NCBI GenBank assembly: GCA_016125265.1 | Contig: WGMC01000030.1 | Span: forward strand, 174,931 to 238,930 | DNA length: 64,000 nt | Source of the DNA: Planctomycetaceae bacterium | GTDB taxonomy: Bacteria > Planctomycetota > UBA1135 > GCA-002686595 | Direction: 5' to 3' | Shown here: piece after piece, positions 1 to 8,646 of the stretch | Numbering within the stretch: the first letter of the stretch is position 1 | Layout of the letters: each line of letters begins with the position of its first letter | The notes under the pieces: model-generated | What the model saw: only the letters and a program-made list of their open reading frames with translations | The model's database searches: none | What the model was told of the DNA's origin: nothing | Made by a program: the position numbers and the translations under genes

Positions 1-1153
1 CCATCGCGAGGGGCATCTGCTCGACGTCGATCAGCGTCTGGCGCCGTTCGCCGTGGTGGAGCACCAGCTCGTCGCCGTCGAGGTACGCGGCCGCGCCGCC
101 CGCGGCCAAGTGCCCGCGCACCAGCGGAAGGTCCGCGCGCAGACTGAACCAGCCGATCGGCGCAGCCACCCGCGCCGCGCGCGCGGCGATGAGTGGATCG
201 TCGGCGTTCAGCACACATCGCCCCTTCGGGCCGACGATCTTGGTGACGACCATCTTGGCGTCGGCCAAGTGCTCGACATCCCACACGCCCCATTCGCCCA
301 GGTGGTCGGCCGCGACGTTCAGCACCACCGCGGTGTCCGCGCGGCGCAGGGCCAAACCGCGGCGCAGGATCCCGCCGCGTGCGGTTTCGAGGATCCCGAT
401 CTCGGTGCGCGGGTCGCGCAGCACACGTCGCGCACCGCCCGGGCCCGACCAGTCGCCTTCGTCGAGCACATGACCGCCCACGCGGATCCAATCGGTGCTC
501 GAAAGCCCGGGCACCAAACCGCCGTGCTCCGCGATGGCGGCCAGGAGACGCACGGTTGTGCTCTTGCCGTTCGTGCCGGTGACCAGAGCGACGGGTACGT
601 CGTGCACACCGTCCCAATCCACGTTGTCGGGACTGGGCACACCGTCGCGCGGGAAGAGCCTCGCGCCGCCGCCCATGCCAACCGACACAGACCCGGGGTC
701 GTGCAAGAAACACACACCCTGCTCGTCGGCGGCGCGGGAGAGCGCAGCCAGGTGGGGTTGCGATTCCTTGGCGATGGCGCGTTGCAAATCGGGCAACGCG
801 GCGTCGAGGGAGACACCGGCGGTGCCGAGCAGCTCGGCACGCGCAGCCGCGAAGGCCCACTCATTGACCTCGGTTGCGGCGTAGAGCGTGTCGATCGGGG
901 CCTCGAAGGCGAGGCTGACGCCGCCCGGGTTGGCGTGCCCCACCACGGCGCCTAGCGGCCATTCCAGAACGCCCAGGGCGCGCACCAAGTGCCGCTGCCA
1001 CCCGCCGATCAGGGCGGGAGCGAGCGCCTTTGGCACACGCGCGTCGATCACCGCGCCCGCCCCCTGGAAGAACAGGTTCGGACCCGGCAGCCGACGGGAA
1101 TCGAGCCGCTCGATCTCGCTGGCGGCCAACGTTGCCTTGCTGTCCTGGGCCAT
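1..1153 (-). CDS. Mur-ligase-like protein beside cphA (C-terminus outside window)
   Basis: Partial gene: it starts at ATG 1153 and runs open off the left edge, giving about 384 residues. A Mur-ligase nucleotide-binding loop GTNGKSTT lies near residues 193-200, followed by ILETARGGILRRGL and NVAADHLGEWG, segments shared with the Mur-like half of cyanophycin synthetases. No ATP-grasp domain precedes the loop; the roughly 190-residue N-terminal part is unlike that of CphA. The start lies 9 bp after the cphA stop, so it is probably the last gene of the cyanophycin operon. Known: Mur ligases join an amino acid to a carboxylate with ATP. Inferred: it acts on cyanophycin, its primers or a related peptide. 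It is not a normal MurC-F (wrong context) and not CphA2 (no ATP-grasp). Substrate unknown. Confidence 0.85.
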   Translation of the reverse strand, partial: MAQDSKATLAASEIERLDSRRLPGPNLFFQGAGAVIDARVPKALAPALIGGWQRHLVRALGVLEWPLGAVVGHANPGGVSLAFEAPIDTLYAATEVNEWAFAAARAELLGTAGVSLDAALPDLQRAIAKESQPHLAALSRAADEQGVCFLHDPGSVSVGMGGGARLFPRDGVPSPDNVDWDGVHDVPVALVTGTNGKSTTVRLLAAIAEHGGLVPGLSSTDWIRVGGHVLDEGDWSGPGGARRVLRDPRTEIGILETARGGILRRGLALRRADTAVVLNVAADHLGEWGVWDVEHLADAKMVVTKIVGPKGRCVLNADDPLIAARAARVAAPIGWFSLRADLPLVRGHLAAGGAAAYLDGDELVLHHGERRQTLIDVEQMPLAM

Positions 1154-1162
1154 GGCTCGGGC

Positions 1163-3967
1163 TCAGTCGGCCTCTTCGTCGTGGTCCTCGAGAGCGGGCA
1201 GCAGAACGCCCCGGCCATCGCGCACGAACCCTTCGCCGAGGGGCAGTTCGAAGTTGGGCAACTCGTCGACCACGGGCGCGGGAGAGGAAACCGCCGCGGG
1301 CGCGGTACGCACCGCGCCCTCCGGGCGGAACTCGCTCACCTGCTTCCACGAGCGTTCGATCTGGTCGACGAACGCGAGCAGGAAGTCGCCTTCCCGCGCC
1401 ATCGACAGGGCGAGTTCGAGGGCGGGAACCTCGCGTTCGATCACCGTGATCCGGTCGGCGGGCACTCCCTGGTTCAGCAACTCCGCCCGCAGCATCTCGG
1501 GCACTTCGGTGGGCCCGCGTCCGCGCACGTTGTCGTCGCGGCGGCAGATGTAGTGGTCGAAGTGGCCGGCAGTGGTGCGCGCGATGTCGCGGATGTCCTC
1601 GTCGCGCCGGTCGCCGGGGGCGGCCAGGACGAGCAGCCGTCGGCCTTTCACTTCCATGCGGTCGACCAACTTGACCATGGCATCGACGGCCGCGGGGTTG
1701 TGGCCGTAGTCGAGCAGCACGCGGAAGGGGTGCTCGTTGTAGAAGTTCATGCGGCCCGGGGCCTGGAAGAACGTCATGTCGAACGTGCGCAGGCCGAGGC
1801 GGATGTTCTCGAGGCCTACACCCATGCTGAACGTGATCGCCGCCGCGAACATGGCGTTCTGCACGTTGTGCATGGCCTTGCCGTCCACCGTCGAGGGCAC
1901 CTGGTGTGTCCACAAGAGCGGCATGTGTGAACCCTTGTCGTAGATCGTGATCATCTGGCCGTTGATGCCCGCTTCGAGTACCACCGCCCGCCCACCCGCG
2001 CGCACGTGTTCCTTGACGAGCGGATGCGCCGCGTTCATCGTCACGTAACACAGGTTGTCGGCGTTGGTGTGAGCGGCCATCCGCAGGCAGTGGCTATCGT
2101 CGGCGTTCAAGACCGCCGTGTCCCGGGCGACCTCCGCGACGATGCGCTTCACACGCGCCAACTGTTCGATCGTTTCGACGCCCCGCAGGCCCAGGTGGTC
2201 CGCTTGCACGTTGAGCACGGCGCCGACCGTGCAGCGCCGGTAGCCGAGTCCGCGCTTCAGCAGACCTCCGCGGGCGGTCTCCAGCACGGCCATGTCGACG
2301 GACGGATCGCGCAACACGATGCGCGCGGCGACGGGACCCGTCATGTCGCCGACCACACTCAAATGGCCGTCGATGTAGACACCGTCCGTGGTCGTGAGGC
2401 CCACGGTGTTGCCGGCCAACTTGAAGATGTGCGCCGTCATGCGCGACGTCGTCGTCTTGCCGTTGGTGCCGGTGATGGCGGCGATCGGGATGCGGCTTGG
2501 GCTGCCGGGGGGGAACAGCATGTCCATCACCGGCCCGGCCACGTCCCGCGGAGTGCCCTCGGACGGCGCCACGTGCATGCGGAAGCCCGGTGCGGCGTTG
2601 ACCTCGCAGATGGCACCGCCGGTCTCCTTGTAGGAGCGCGCTATGTCCGTGGTCAGGAAGTCGATCCCCGCGACGTCGAGGCCGATGGCGCGCGCCGCGC
2701 GCACGGCCATCTCGCGGTTGTCGGGGTGCACCACATCGGTCATGTCCACGGCGGTGCCGCCGGTCGACAGGTTGCCGGTGGAGCGCAGGTACACCACCTC
2801 TCCGGCCGGCGGCACGGTGCTGCGCGAGTATCCGCGTTTGGCGAGCAGCCGCTCGGCCTGGTAGTCGAAGTCGATGCGCGTCAGCGTCTTCTCGTGCCCG
2901 ATGCCGCGCCGCGGGTCCTGGTTGACGATTTCGACGAGCTGTTCGATCGTGTGGGAGCCGTCGCCCACCACGTGGCCGGGCACACGCTTCGAGACGGCGA
3001 CCAACTTGCCGTTCACCACCAGCATGCGGTGGTCGAGGCCCTCGATGAACTTCTCGACGAGCACACCGCGGCTGTGTTGGCGCGCCTGCTCAAACGCCGC
3101 CTTCACCTGCTCGCCCTCCGTCAGACCGATGGAAACGCCGCGGCCGTGGTTGGCGTCGAGCGGTTTGACGACCACCGGGTACCCCAGGCGCTCGGCCGCC
3201 TTGATGGCGCGGTCGAAGTCGTACACGAGCCGTTGGCGCGCGACGGGCAGACCCAGGTCCGCCAGGATTCGGTTGGTTTCCTCCTTGTCGGAGGCGATCG
3301 AAACGGCGATGTGGCGAGTTTCGCTGGTCACCGTGGCTTGGATGCGCCGTTGGTACCGTCCGTGGCCCATCTGCACCAGGCTGTGCGAGTTGAGGCGCAG
3401 CCAGGGGATGTCGCGCTCTTCGGCCGCCTTCACGAGCGCCGCGGTCGACGGTCCGAATGCCAGCCGTTGGGCCGCGCGAATGAACGTCTCGCGCTCTGCG
3501 GCCCATTCAAAGGGCGCGCCGTCGCGCCAGCCCGCGGGGCGCAGCTCGGCGGGCAGCAGGGAGACGATGAGGTCGAGCGCGAGTTGGCCCGCCTGCAACC
3601 CCACTTCCTCTTCGTCGTACTCGTAGACGACGTGGTACTCACCCGGTGTGCCGGTGGAGCGGGTCTTGCCGAACGTGACGTCGCCGCCGGCCTCGTTCTG
3701 CACCTCGATGGCGCAGTGTTCCAGCACGTGCCCGAGCCACGTTCCCTGGCCTTCGCGCATGCGGCGCAAGAACCCGCCGGGACTTCCGTAGCTGCAACCG
3801 TGGTCCGCGAGGCGCGGCAGGGCCGCGAGCAGGCCATCGATGAAGATGTCGCCAAGGCGCGCCGTGGGCCACTCTTCGAGCGGACCCAGATCGACGGTGA
3901 GGCCGACCAGGCGGAAATGGGCGTAGAGATTCGGGCCGAGGTAGACGGAGCTGGAGACGATCTTCAC
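1163..3967 (-). CDS. cphA: Cyanophycin synthetase
   Basis: 934 residues, slightly longer than most CphA1 proteins. It makes multi-L-arginyl-poly-L-aspartate in the cytoplasm by adding Asp to the backbone and Arg to each side chain, using two ATP-dependent sites. Visible domains are an N-terminal region (1-210) opening with SSSVYLGPNLYAH, an ATP-grasp domain (about 220-480, with VVVKPLDANHGRGVSIG and CEVNAAPGFRMH), and a Mur-ligase domain with GTNGKTTT at 500-507, ETARGGLLKRGLGYRRC and LDYGHNPAA. Both catalytic halves look intact. It follows cphB after 19 bp and precedes a Mur-ligase-like gene by 9 bp, consistent with one transcript for nitrogen storage and recovery. The ATG start at 3967 gives the typical family N-terminus. 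Confidence 0.96.
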   Translation of the reverse strand: MKIVSSSVYLGPNLYAHFRLVGLTVDLGPLEEWPTARLGDIFIDGLLAALPRLADHGCSYGSPGGFLRRMREGQGTWLGHVLEHCAIEVQNEAGGDVTFGKTRSTGTPGEYHVVYEYDEEEVGLQAGQLALDLIVSLLPAELRPAGWRDGAPFEWAAERETFIRAAQRLAFGPSTAALVKAAEERDIPWLRLNSHSLVQMGHGRYQRRIQATVTSETRHIAVSIASDKEETNRILADLGLPVARQRLVYDFDRAIKAAERLGYPVVVKPLDANHGRGVSIGLTEGEQVKAAFEQARQHSRGVLVEKFIEGLDHRMLVVNGKLVAVSKRVPGHVVGDGSHTIEQLVEIVNQDPRRGIGHEKTLTRIDFDYQAERLLAKRGYSRSTVPPAGEVVYLRSTGNLSTGGTAVDMTDVVHPDNREMAVRAARAIGLDVAGIDFLTTDIARSYKETGGAICEVNAAPGFRMHVAPSEGTPRDVAGPVMDMLFPPGSPSRIPIAAITGTNGKTTTSRMTAHIFKLAGNTVGLTTTDGVYIDGHLSVVGDMTGPVAARIVLRDPSVDMAVLETARGGLLKRGLGYRRCTVGAVLNVQADHLGLRGVETIEQLARVKRIVAEVARDTAVLNADDSHCLRMAAHTNADNLCYVTMNAAHPLVKEHVRAGGRAVVLEAGINGQMITIYDKGSHMPLLWTHQVPSTVDGKAMHNVQNAMFAAAITFSMGVGLENIRLGLRTFDMTFFQAPGRMNFYNEHPFRVLLDYGHNPAAVDAMVKLVDRMEVKGRRLLVLAAPGDRRDEDIRDIARTTAGHFDHYICRRDDNVRGRGPTEVPEMLRAELLNQGVPADRITVIEREVPALELALSMAREGDFLLAFVDQIERSWKQVSEFRPEGAVRTAPAAVSSPAPVVDELPNFELPLGEGFVRDGRGVLLPALEDHDEEAD

Positions 3968-3986
3968 GTGGGGGGGTGTCCTTGCT

Positions 3987-4829
3987 TCAGCGGCGCTGAC
4001 GCGCCTCCTCGGGTGCCGTGGCGATGCGCGTTTGGGTGTTGAAACGCCCGCCGCCGATCAAGATGTGCAGTCGGACGTTGATCAGGCAGACGGGGTCGTG
4101 GCGCTTCGCCGAGTCCATCGACGAGTAGGAGAGTTGCGATGGGTCGACGATCGTGATGGCGCCCGTACCCACCACTTCGAGTGTGTCCTCAGGGCTGATG
4201 AAGGCGGCGGTGTCCTCGTCCAAGCCGACACCAATCGCGAACGGGTTGTACGCCAGCGCGGTCAGGAGTCGGCCCAGGCGGTCGCGTTGGCGGAAGTGTT
4301 GGTCCACCAGTACGGTATTGGTCAGGCCGAGGCCCGGGGCCATTTGCACCATGTCCGCGCGCGGCGAGCTGCCCTCGTCCCCGTACGCGATCATGTGTTC
4401 GGAGAGGTACGCGGCGCCAGCAGAGGTGCCCGCGATGTGCATGCCGGCGGCGTTGCGCTCGCGCAACGTGCGGCCGACCTTCGTGCCACCGAGGGTTGTG
4501 GACAGCTTGAGCTGGTTGCCGCCGGTCAGGAACACACCGTCCGCGTTGCGCAGCACTTTGAGCCAATCGTCGCGGTCGCAGTCCTGGCGCGTCTTGAACG
4601 GCAGGTTGGTCGCTTCGCGCACACCCAGCTCTTCGAAGAGCTCCACGTACTTGCGCCCGGTTTCCTCGAGGCGCGATGCCGTGGGGATGATGGCGATGCG
4701 CGCTTTCTTGCCGCCGCAGCGCTCGACGAACTCGCGCAGGATGGCCGGATCGCGGTACTTCTCCTCCGCGCCGCCGATCGGCACGATGAAACCGCGGTTG
4801 GGGTTCTCGACGAAGTCTCGTCCACTCAC
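3987..4829 (-). CDS. cphB: Cyanophycinase
   Basis: 280 residues, normal for CphB. It is a serine peptidase of the class I glutamine-amidotransferase-like (S51) superfamily that cleaves cyanophycin into beta-Asp-Arg dipeptides. The nucleophile serine is in the elbow GTSAGAAYLSE (Ser136); other family marks are FLTGGNQ near 100 and the DQHFRQRDRLGRL segment. There is no signal peptide, so it is an intracellular CphB rather than the secreted CphE type. It lies 3 bp after iadA and 19 bp before cphA. Start ATG 4829. Confidence 0.95.
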   Translation of the reverse strand: MSGRDFVENPNRGFIVPIGGAEEKYRDPAILREFVERCGGKKARIAIIPTASRLEETGRKYVELFEELGVREATNLPFKTRQDCDRDDWLKVLRNADGVFLTGGNQLKLSTTLGGTKVGRTLRERNAAGMHIAGTSAGAAYLSEHMIAYGDEGSSPRADMVQMAPGLGLTNTVLVDQHFRQRDRLGRLLTALAYNPFAIGVGLDEDTAAFISPEDTLEVVGTGAITIVDPSQLSYSSMDSAKRHDPVCLINVRLHILIGGGRFNTQTRIATAPEEARQRR

Positions 4830-4832
4830 GTT

Positions 4833-6026
4833 CTATAGGTCCTCAAAGGTTCCGCGGCGGACGGCTTCGCCCGCACGCACATGCCAGTGCCCGTTCACGA
4901 GCACATCGTTCGGGTTGCCGCGCCCATCGAGTGCGACCAGATCGGCGTCCATGCCCACGGCGATCCGGCCCTTGCGCGGCAGACGCAGCAGGGCGGCCGG
5001 ATTGGCGGTGAAGGGCAACAGCGCCTCCTCGAGGGGCACGCCGCGCCGCACCAGATCGGCCAGCACGAGAGGCAGCGTTGCGGGTGTGCCCACACCGAAT
5101 CCGCGGACGCGGCCCTGGTCGTCGAAGCGCGGCAGGCAGCCTCCGCCGTCGGAGCTGACGGTCAGATGTTCGCTCGGCGCACCGCTCTGGCGGTAGGCGA
5201 GCACCGCGTCCACGGCGCTCAAACCATCGCCGTCGTCGCCGGGCGGGAAAGCAGTCACGTCGACACACGCACCGCGCCCAGCGAGTTCGAGCGCCTCCTC
5301 GAAGAGCGCGCGCCGGCGGTTCACGTGTGTCGGGTGGAACACACGTGCGGGCAGTTCGCTGAGTTCCAGCGCCGCGAAGACCAGCTCCAAGCCGCGCTCG
5401 CCATCGCCCATGTGCAAGTGCACGACGCCGGCCTTATCGGTCATCAGCCCCGCGACGTGCACGTCCGCGGCGACACGCAAGAGTTCGTCCAAGGTCGGTT
5501 GGCTGGAGCGGTGGTCGGAGAGGGCCAACTCGCCCACACCGATCACCAAGTCGATGGCCGCCATGTCCTCGCGCACGGAATCGAATAACGTCCGCGGCGG
5601 CACGTGGTATCCGCCCGTCCACATCCACGTGGAGAGGCCCTCCTCGCGGAGGCCGCGCGCCACGGCCAAGAGCTCCGCCGGCGAACGCAGCGTGTCGTCG
5701 GTGCCGAGCAGGCCCACGGCAGTGGTGACCCCGGCCGACGTGTAGGCCGTGAGGCGCGGCGCGGGCACCCGGCTGGCGTAGCCGGCCTCGCCGCCTCCAC
5801 CCGCCAGGTGCGCGTGGCCGTCCACCAGGCCCGGGATCACCCGCCGACCGGCCAGGTCGACGACGCTGGCTCCGAGCACCGCGGGCAGTTCGGGCCGCTC
5901 GCGCCCGATCCACAGAATGCGCCCGCCGCCGACGAGCAGATGGCACAACCCGAGCGCTTCGGGGGCGTACAGCTCGGCGTTGACCAGGAGCTCCAGGGGG
6001 GGCGACTCGTGCTCCGCTTTTGCCAA
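4833..6026 (-). CDS. iadA: Isoaspartyl (beta-aspartyl) dipeptidase
   Basis: 397-residue amidohydrolase. It hydrolyses beta-aspartyl dipeptides; here the natural substrate should be the beta-Asp-Arg released by the next gene, cphB. Metal ligands are visible: HAH (71, 73) with the GGGGE turn (Glu80), His205 in HLHMGDG, His234 in HPTHVNR, and Asp293 in SSDGGG. Where E. coli IadA has the carboxylated Lys162 (VIGVKCAISDHRS, recalled), this protein reads VIGVGELALSDHRS, so Glu166 takes the bridging position. The start is TTG at 6026 with no clear Shine-Dalgarno; the conserved N-terminus begins near residue 12, so any error is small. It is the first gene of the apparent operon. Confidence 0.93.
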   Translation of the reverse strand: MAKAEHESPPLELLVNAELYAPEALGLCHLLVGGGRILWIGRERPELPAVLGASVVDLAGRRVIPGLVDGHAHLAGGGGEAGYASRVPAPRLTAYTSAGVTTAVGLLGTDDTLRSPAELLAVARGLREEGLSTWMWTGGYHVPPRTLFDSVREDMAAIDLVIGVGELALSDHRSSQPTLDELLRVAADVHVAGLMTDKAGVVHLHMGDGERGLELVFAALELSELPARVFHPTHVNRRRALFEEALELAGRGACVDVTAFPPGDDGDGLSAVDAVLAYRQSGAPSEHLTVSSDGGGCLPRFDDQGRVRGFGVGTPATLPLVLADLVRRGVPLEEALLPFTANPAALLRLPRKGRIAVGMDADLVALDGRGNPNDVLVNGHWHVRAGEAVRRGTFEDL

Positions 6027-6093
6027 GGGAGCGTGAATCTATCACGCGGCTCTATTCCCGGCTCGGGTGAGCGCCGAGGTTCAGCGCCGAGGT

Positions 6094-7302
6094 TCAGCGC
6101 GCCTGACGCAGGCCGAAACTCAGGGCCAACGTGCGGCCCGGGGATGCGCAGAACACCGAGTGCATCGCCGTGCGCACGAGGCCGTGGTTGGGGAGCAGGA
6201 GCACGTCGCCCGGGCCCAGCAACACGCCGTGTCCGGAATCCACGAGGAACAGCGTGAACTCGGGCCCCCGATCCAGCAGGGGGCCGAGTCGCCCCTGGTC
6301 CGGCCTGCTGAGCTCCCGCGACAGCGCACCGGGGTCGCGGCTCAGCTCGCCAAGGGTGTCGATGGGCGCGTCGCCCAGTTCCTCCCGCAGCCAGGGCATC
6401 TCGCCCGCGGCCAGGAGGTCGTGGAACTCGATCGCGCGCCGCGCCAGGTCGCCGCTCGAAAGCGCGAGCCAGAACGTGCTTCCGGCGAGTTGCGCGTAAC
6501 ACACGCCGCGCTGGCCGCCCGTGTCGTCGTCGCGGAAGGCGTCGTGGTGCAGCCGCGCACCGCCCTCGGGTTCGTTCCAGTAGACGATCGTGCCCGTGGG
6601 GTAGAGCTTCGCTCCCGCCGCCTCCGCCACGTAACCCCACAGGTCGCGGGCGCCCTCCACCAGTGCGACCTCGGGGCACGCGGTGCGAGCCAGGGCGGCC
6701 AAGGCGCGGTGGCTGGGCTCGTCCCGGCTGTCGTCGTCGGCGACCTCCTCGCCGAAGCCAAATCGCAGGCGCAGCGAACGGTCGGCGGGGAAGGTCGAGA
6801 GGCGGCCGCTCTTCGCCCACAGCCGCCGGCCGGGCGCCTGGGAATCCGCCGCGGCGATGCGCGCCAGGTCGCGCTCGGGATCCACGCGGTCCAACTCGCC
6901 GTCGGGCCGGAACCTCGCCCCGCGGCCGCCCAGGGCGCGCTCGAGGAAGGTCGCGAGCCCGGGTCCGGTCGCCAGCTCGTCGGCGCGCAGGAGGGCCCGG
7001 TGCAGCTCGTTGCGCCAGTCCCGCAGCAGGGGGGTGAGCTCCCCGGGCAGGCAGATTGGCCGGGCCCGCTGCCACAGGTGCCGCGCCTGGCTGGGGCGGG
7101 GCCGCCGGGCGCCGGGGTCGGCGAGGAGCGCCACGCGGCCGTGGGAGCGGCCCCGGCGGGCCAGTTCCAGGGGCTCGGCACCGGCGCCGGTCAGCTCCTG
7201 GCCCCACGCCGGGTCGTCGTCCTCGCGCCAGGAGACGGTGGGGGCAGCGCCCGCGAAGGGAGCGCGGCCCGGATCGGCGAGGAAGCTGTCGAGTAGACCC
7301 AT
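6094..7302 (-). CDS. Uncharacterised protein with a possible Fe(II)/2-oxoglutarate-type double-stranded beta-helix core
   Basis: 402 residues from ATG 7302; the frame stays open upstream but the extension is low-complexity. No family recognised. The C-terminal half looks like a cupin/oxygenase fold: YPTGTIVYWNEPEGGARLHH supplies His252-x-Asp254, then GPGDVLLLPNHGLVRTAMH ends in His381, and Arg390 sits in the following strand (GRTLALSFGLR). This order, HxD ... H ... R, is that of non-haem Fe(II)/2-oxoglutarate oxygenases and JmjC-like proteins. No signal peptide. It is transcribed away from the outer-membrane gene at 7474 and ends 67 bp before iadA begins, so it could be read together with the cyanophycin genes. 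The function is inference only. Confidence 0.8.
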   Translation of the reverse strand: MGLLDSFLADPGRAPFAGAAPTVSWREDDDPAWGQELTGAGAEPLELARRGRSHGRVALLADPGARRPRPSQARHLWQRARPICLPGELTPLLRDWRNELHRALLRADELATGPGLATFLERALGGRGARFRPDGELDRVDPERDLARIAAADSQAPGRRLWAKSGRLSTFPADRSLRLRFGFGEEVADDDSRDEPSHRALAALARTACPEVALVEGARDLWGYVAEAAGAKLYPTGTIVYWNEPEGGARLHHDAFRDDDTGGQRGVCYAQLAGSTFWLALSSGDLARRAIEFHDLLAAGEMPWLREELGDAPIDTLGELSRDPGALSRELSRPDQGRLGPLLDRGPEFTLFLVDSGHGVLLGPGDVLLLPNHGLVRTAMHSVFCASPGRTLALSFGLRQAR

Positions 7303-7473
7303 GGGGCGCGCCAGGCTACCCGCCCGGCGCTTCCGCGGCCCACGCGCCGTGCCGTTCCCGCGACGGGCCTTGAGCGGAGGCCGCCGATCCCCATACTCGG
7401 CGGCCCACCGAACGCGGCGGCCGCCATGGGGCCCCGCGCATTCCGCTTCGCGCTCCAGGGGAGCCAACGCCCG

Positions 7474-8568
7474 ATGATGTCCTCCACGTTCCGTTCCAGC
7501 GCCGCCGCACTCTGTTTCGCCGCCCTCGCGCCCCTCGCCGTCGGCTCCCACACACCCTCAGGTACCGAAGCCGCCGGGCTGCGCATCGGGCCCCCGAGCC
7601 AGAGCGGCCCCGGCGACTTCCAGGGCCAACCGGTCTACACCGGTTCCACCCACGTGGGCTCCGACCGCTTCGTGCGCGATCCGGTCTACGGCGACACGAT
7701 TTACGGCGGTGTGAACGCGGCGCGCGAGGCCTCGCAATTGGGCCGGCCGGTGCAGATGCGCCTCGGTTTGAGCGTGTTGTCGGCCTCCGAAACGGACCTC
7801 AACGACTCCGACGGCGACGTCGACGTGAACCGCGGCGGCCTCGACTTCGGCGTCGACATTCCGCTGGGGACGGGTTCGGGCTTGTCGTTCAGCTCCGCCT
7901 ACGAGTTGTCGCGCTACAACTTCGACGGCGTGGGCGGATCCAGCTTCGGTGTGAGCGCGCCGTTCGACACGGTGCACATCGCCAGCCTGTCGGGTTCGAT
8001 CTGGCAGCGCCTGGACAACGGCTTCACCGGCTTCGCGACGTACACGCTGGGCGCCGGCTGGCAAGAGGGCAGCGAACCCGCCGAGGGCCAGTCCTACTTG
8101 ATGAGCGTCGGCGGCACATACCAGGCCGAGAAGGACCTGCACCTCGGCTTCGCCGTGATGGCGATCGACCTGCTCGAGAAGGGTTTGACCTACCTGATCT
8201 ACCCGATCATCGATTGGCGCATCGCGCCGGAGTGGCGCGTCGCCACGGCCGAATCGGGGTTGCCCGGTGTGGCGCTCTTCTTCGAGCCGGAACAGCGCTT
8301 TTCGCTCTACGGCGCCCTGGGCCTCGAACTGCGCCAGTTCCGCGCCGACGACACGGGCCCCTTGGACGGCCTGGCCGTCCGCGACGAACGCATCCGCGCC
8401 GCCGGCGGTTTGCGCTGGCGCGCTGGGGCCAACATGGTCGTCTGGATCGAGGGCGGCATCTACCCGTTCCAGCGCTTCGAAGCCTTCGACAACGAGGGCA
8501 CCACCCAAGCGAAGGAGCGTACGGACGCAAACCTGTTCGCCGCTGCGCGTGTGCAGTTCTCGTTCTGA
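7474..8568 (+). CDS. Secreted outer-membrane beta-barrel protein (DUF6268-like)
   Basis: 364 residues from ATG 7474, preferred over the upstream ATG 7426 because it starts a good signal peptide (MMSSTFRSSAAALCFAALAP). The mature protein alternates hydrophobic and polar residues in short strands (SLSGSIWQRLDNGFTGFATY, FSLYGALGLELRQF) and ends in Phe (AAARVQFSF), the usual BAM signal of outer-membrane barrels. It resembles the planctomycetal DUF6268 barrel group; the substrate is unknown. It is divergent from the gene at 6094 and followed by a strong hairpin. Confidence 0.8.
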   Translation: MMSSTFRSSAAALCFAALAPLAVGSHTPSGTEAAGLRIGPPSQSGPGDFQGQPVYTGSTHVGSDRFVRDPVYGDTIYGGVNAAREASQLGRPVQMRLGLSVLSASETDLNDSDGDVDVNRGGLDFGVDIPLGTGSGLSFSSAYELSRYNFDGVGGSSFGVSAPFDTVHIASLSGSIWQRLDNGFTGFATYTLGAGWQEGSEPAEGQSYLMSVGGTYQAEKDLHLGFAVMAIDLLEKGLTYLIYPIIDWRIAPEWRVATAESGLPGVALFFEPEQRFSLYGALGLELRQFRADDTGPLDGLAVRDERIRAAGGLRWRAGANMVVWIEGGIYPFQRFEAFDNEGTTQAKERTDANLFAAARVQFSF

Positions 8569-8589
8569 TCGAGCGGACGCCGACAACGA

Positions 8590-8625
8590 GCGGGCCGCGC
8601 TCCGGATCACCGGAGCGCGGCCCGC
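8590..8625. terminator. Bidirectional hairpin terminator
   Basis: A perfect 15-bp stem (GCGGGCCGCGCTCCG) with loop GATCAC stands between two convergent genes, 22 bp after one stop and 22 bp before the other. It has no long T tract, so it would act as an intrinsic terminator on stem strength alone. Confidence 0.75.
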
Positions 8626-8646
8626 TTCGCATTCACGGTGCTCCGA

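Noticed and set aside
2006..4042. 678-residue plus-strand ORF opposite cphA
   Set aside because: Antisense shadow in high-GC DNA: His/Arg/Val-rich with no domain, while the opposite strand encodes an intact cyanophycin synthetase.
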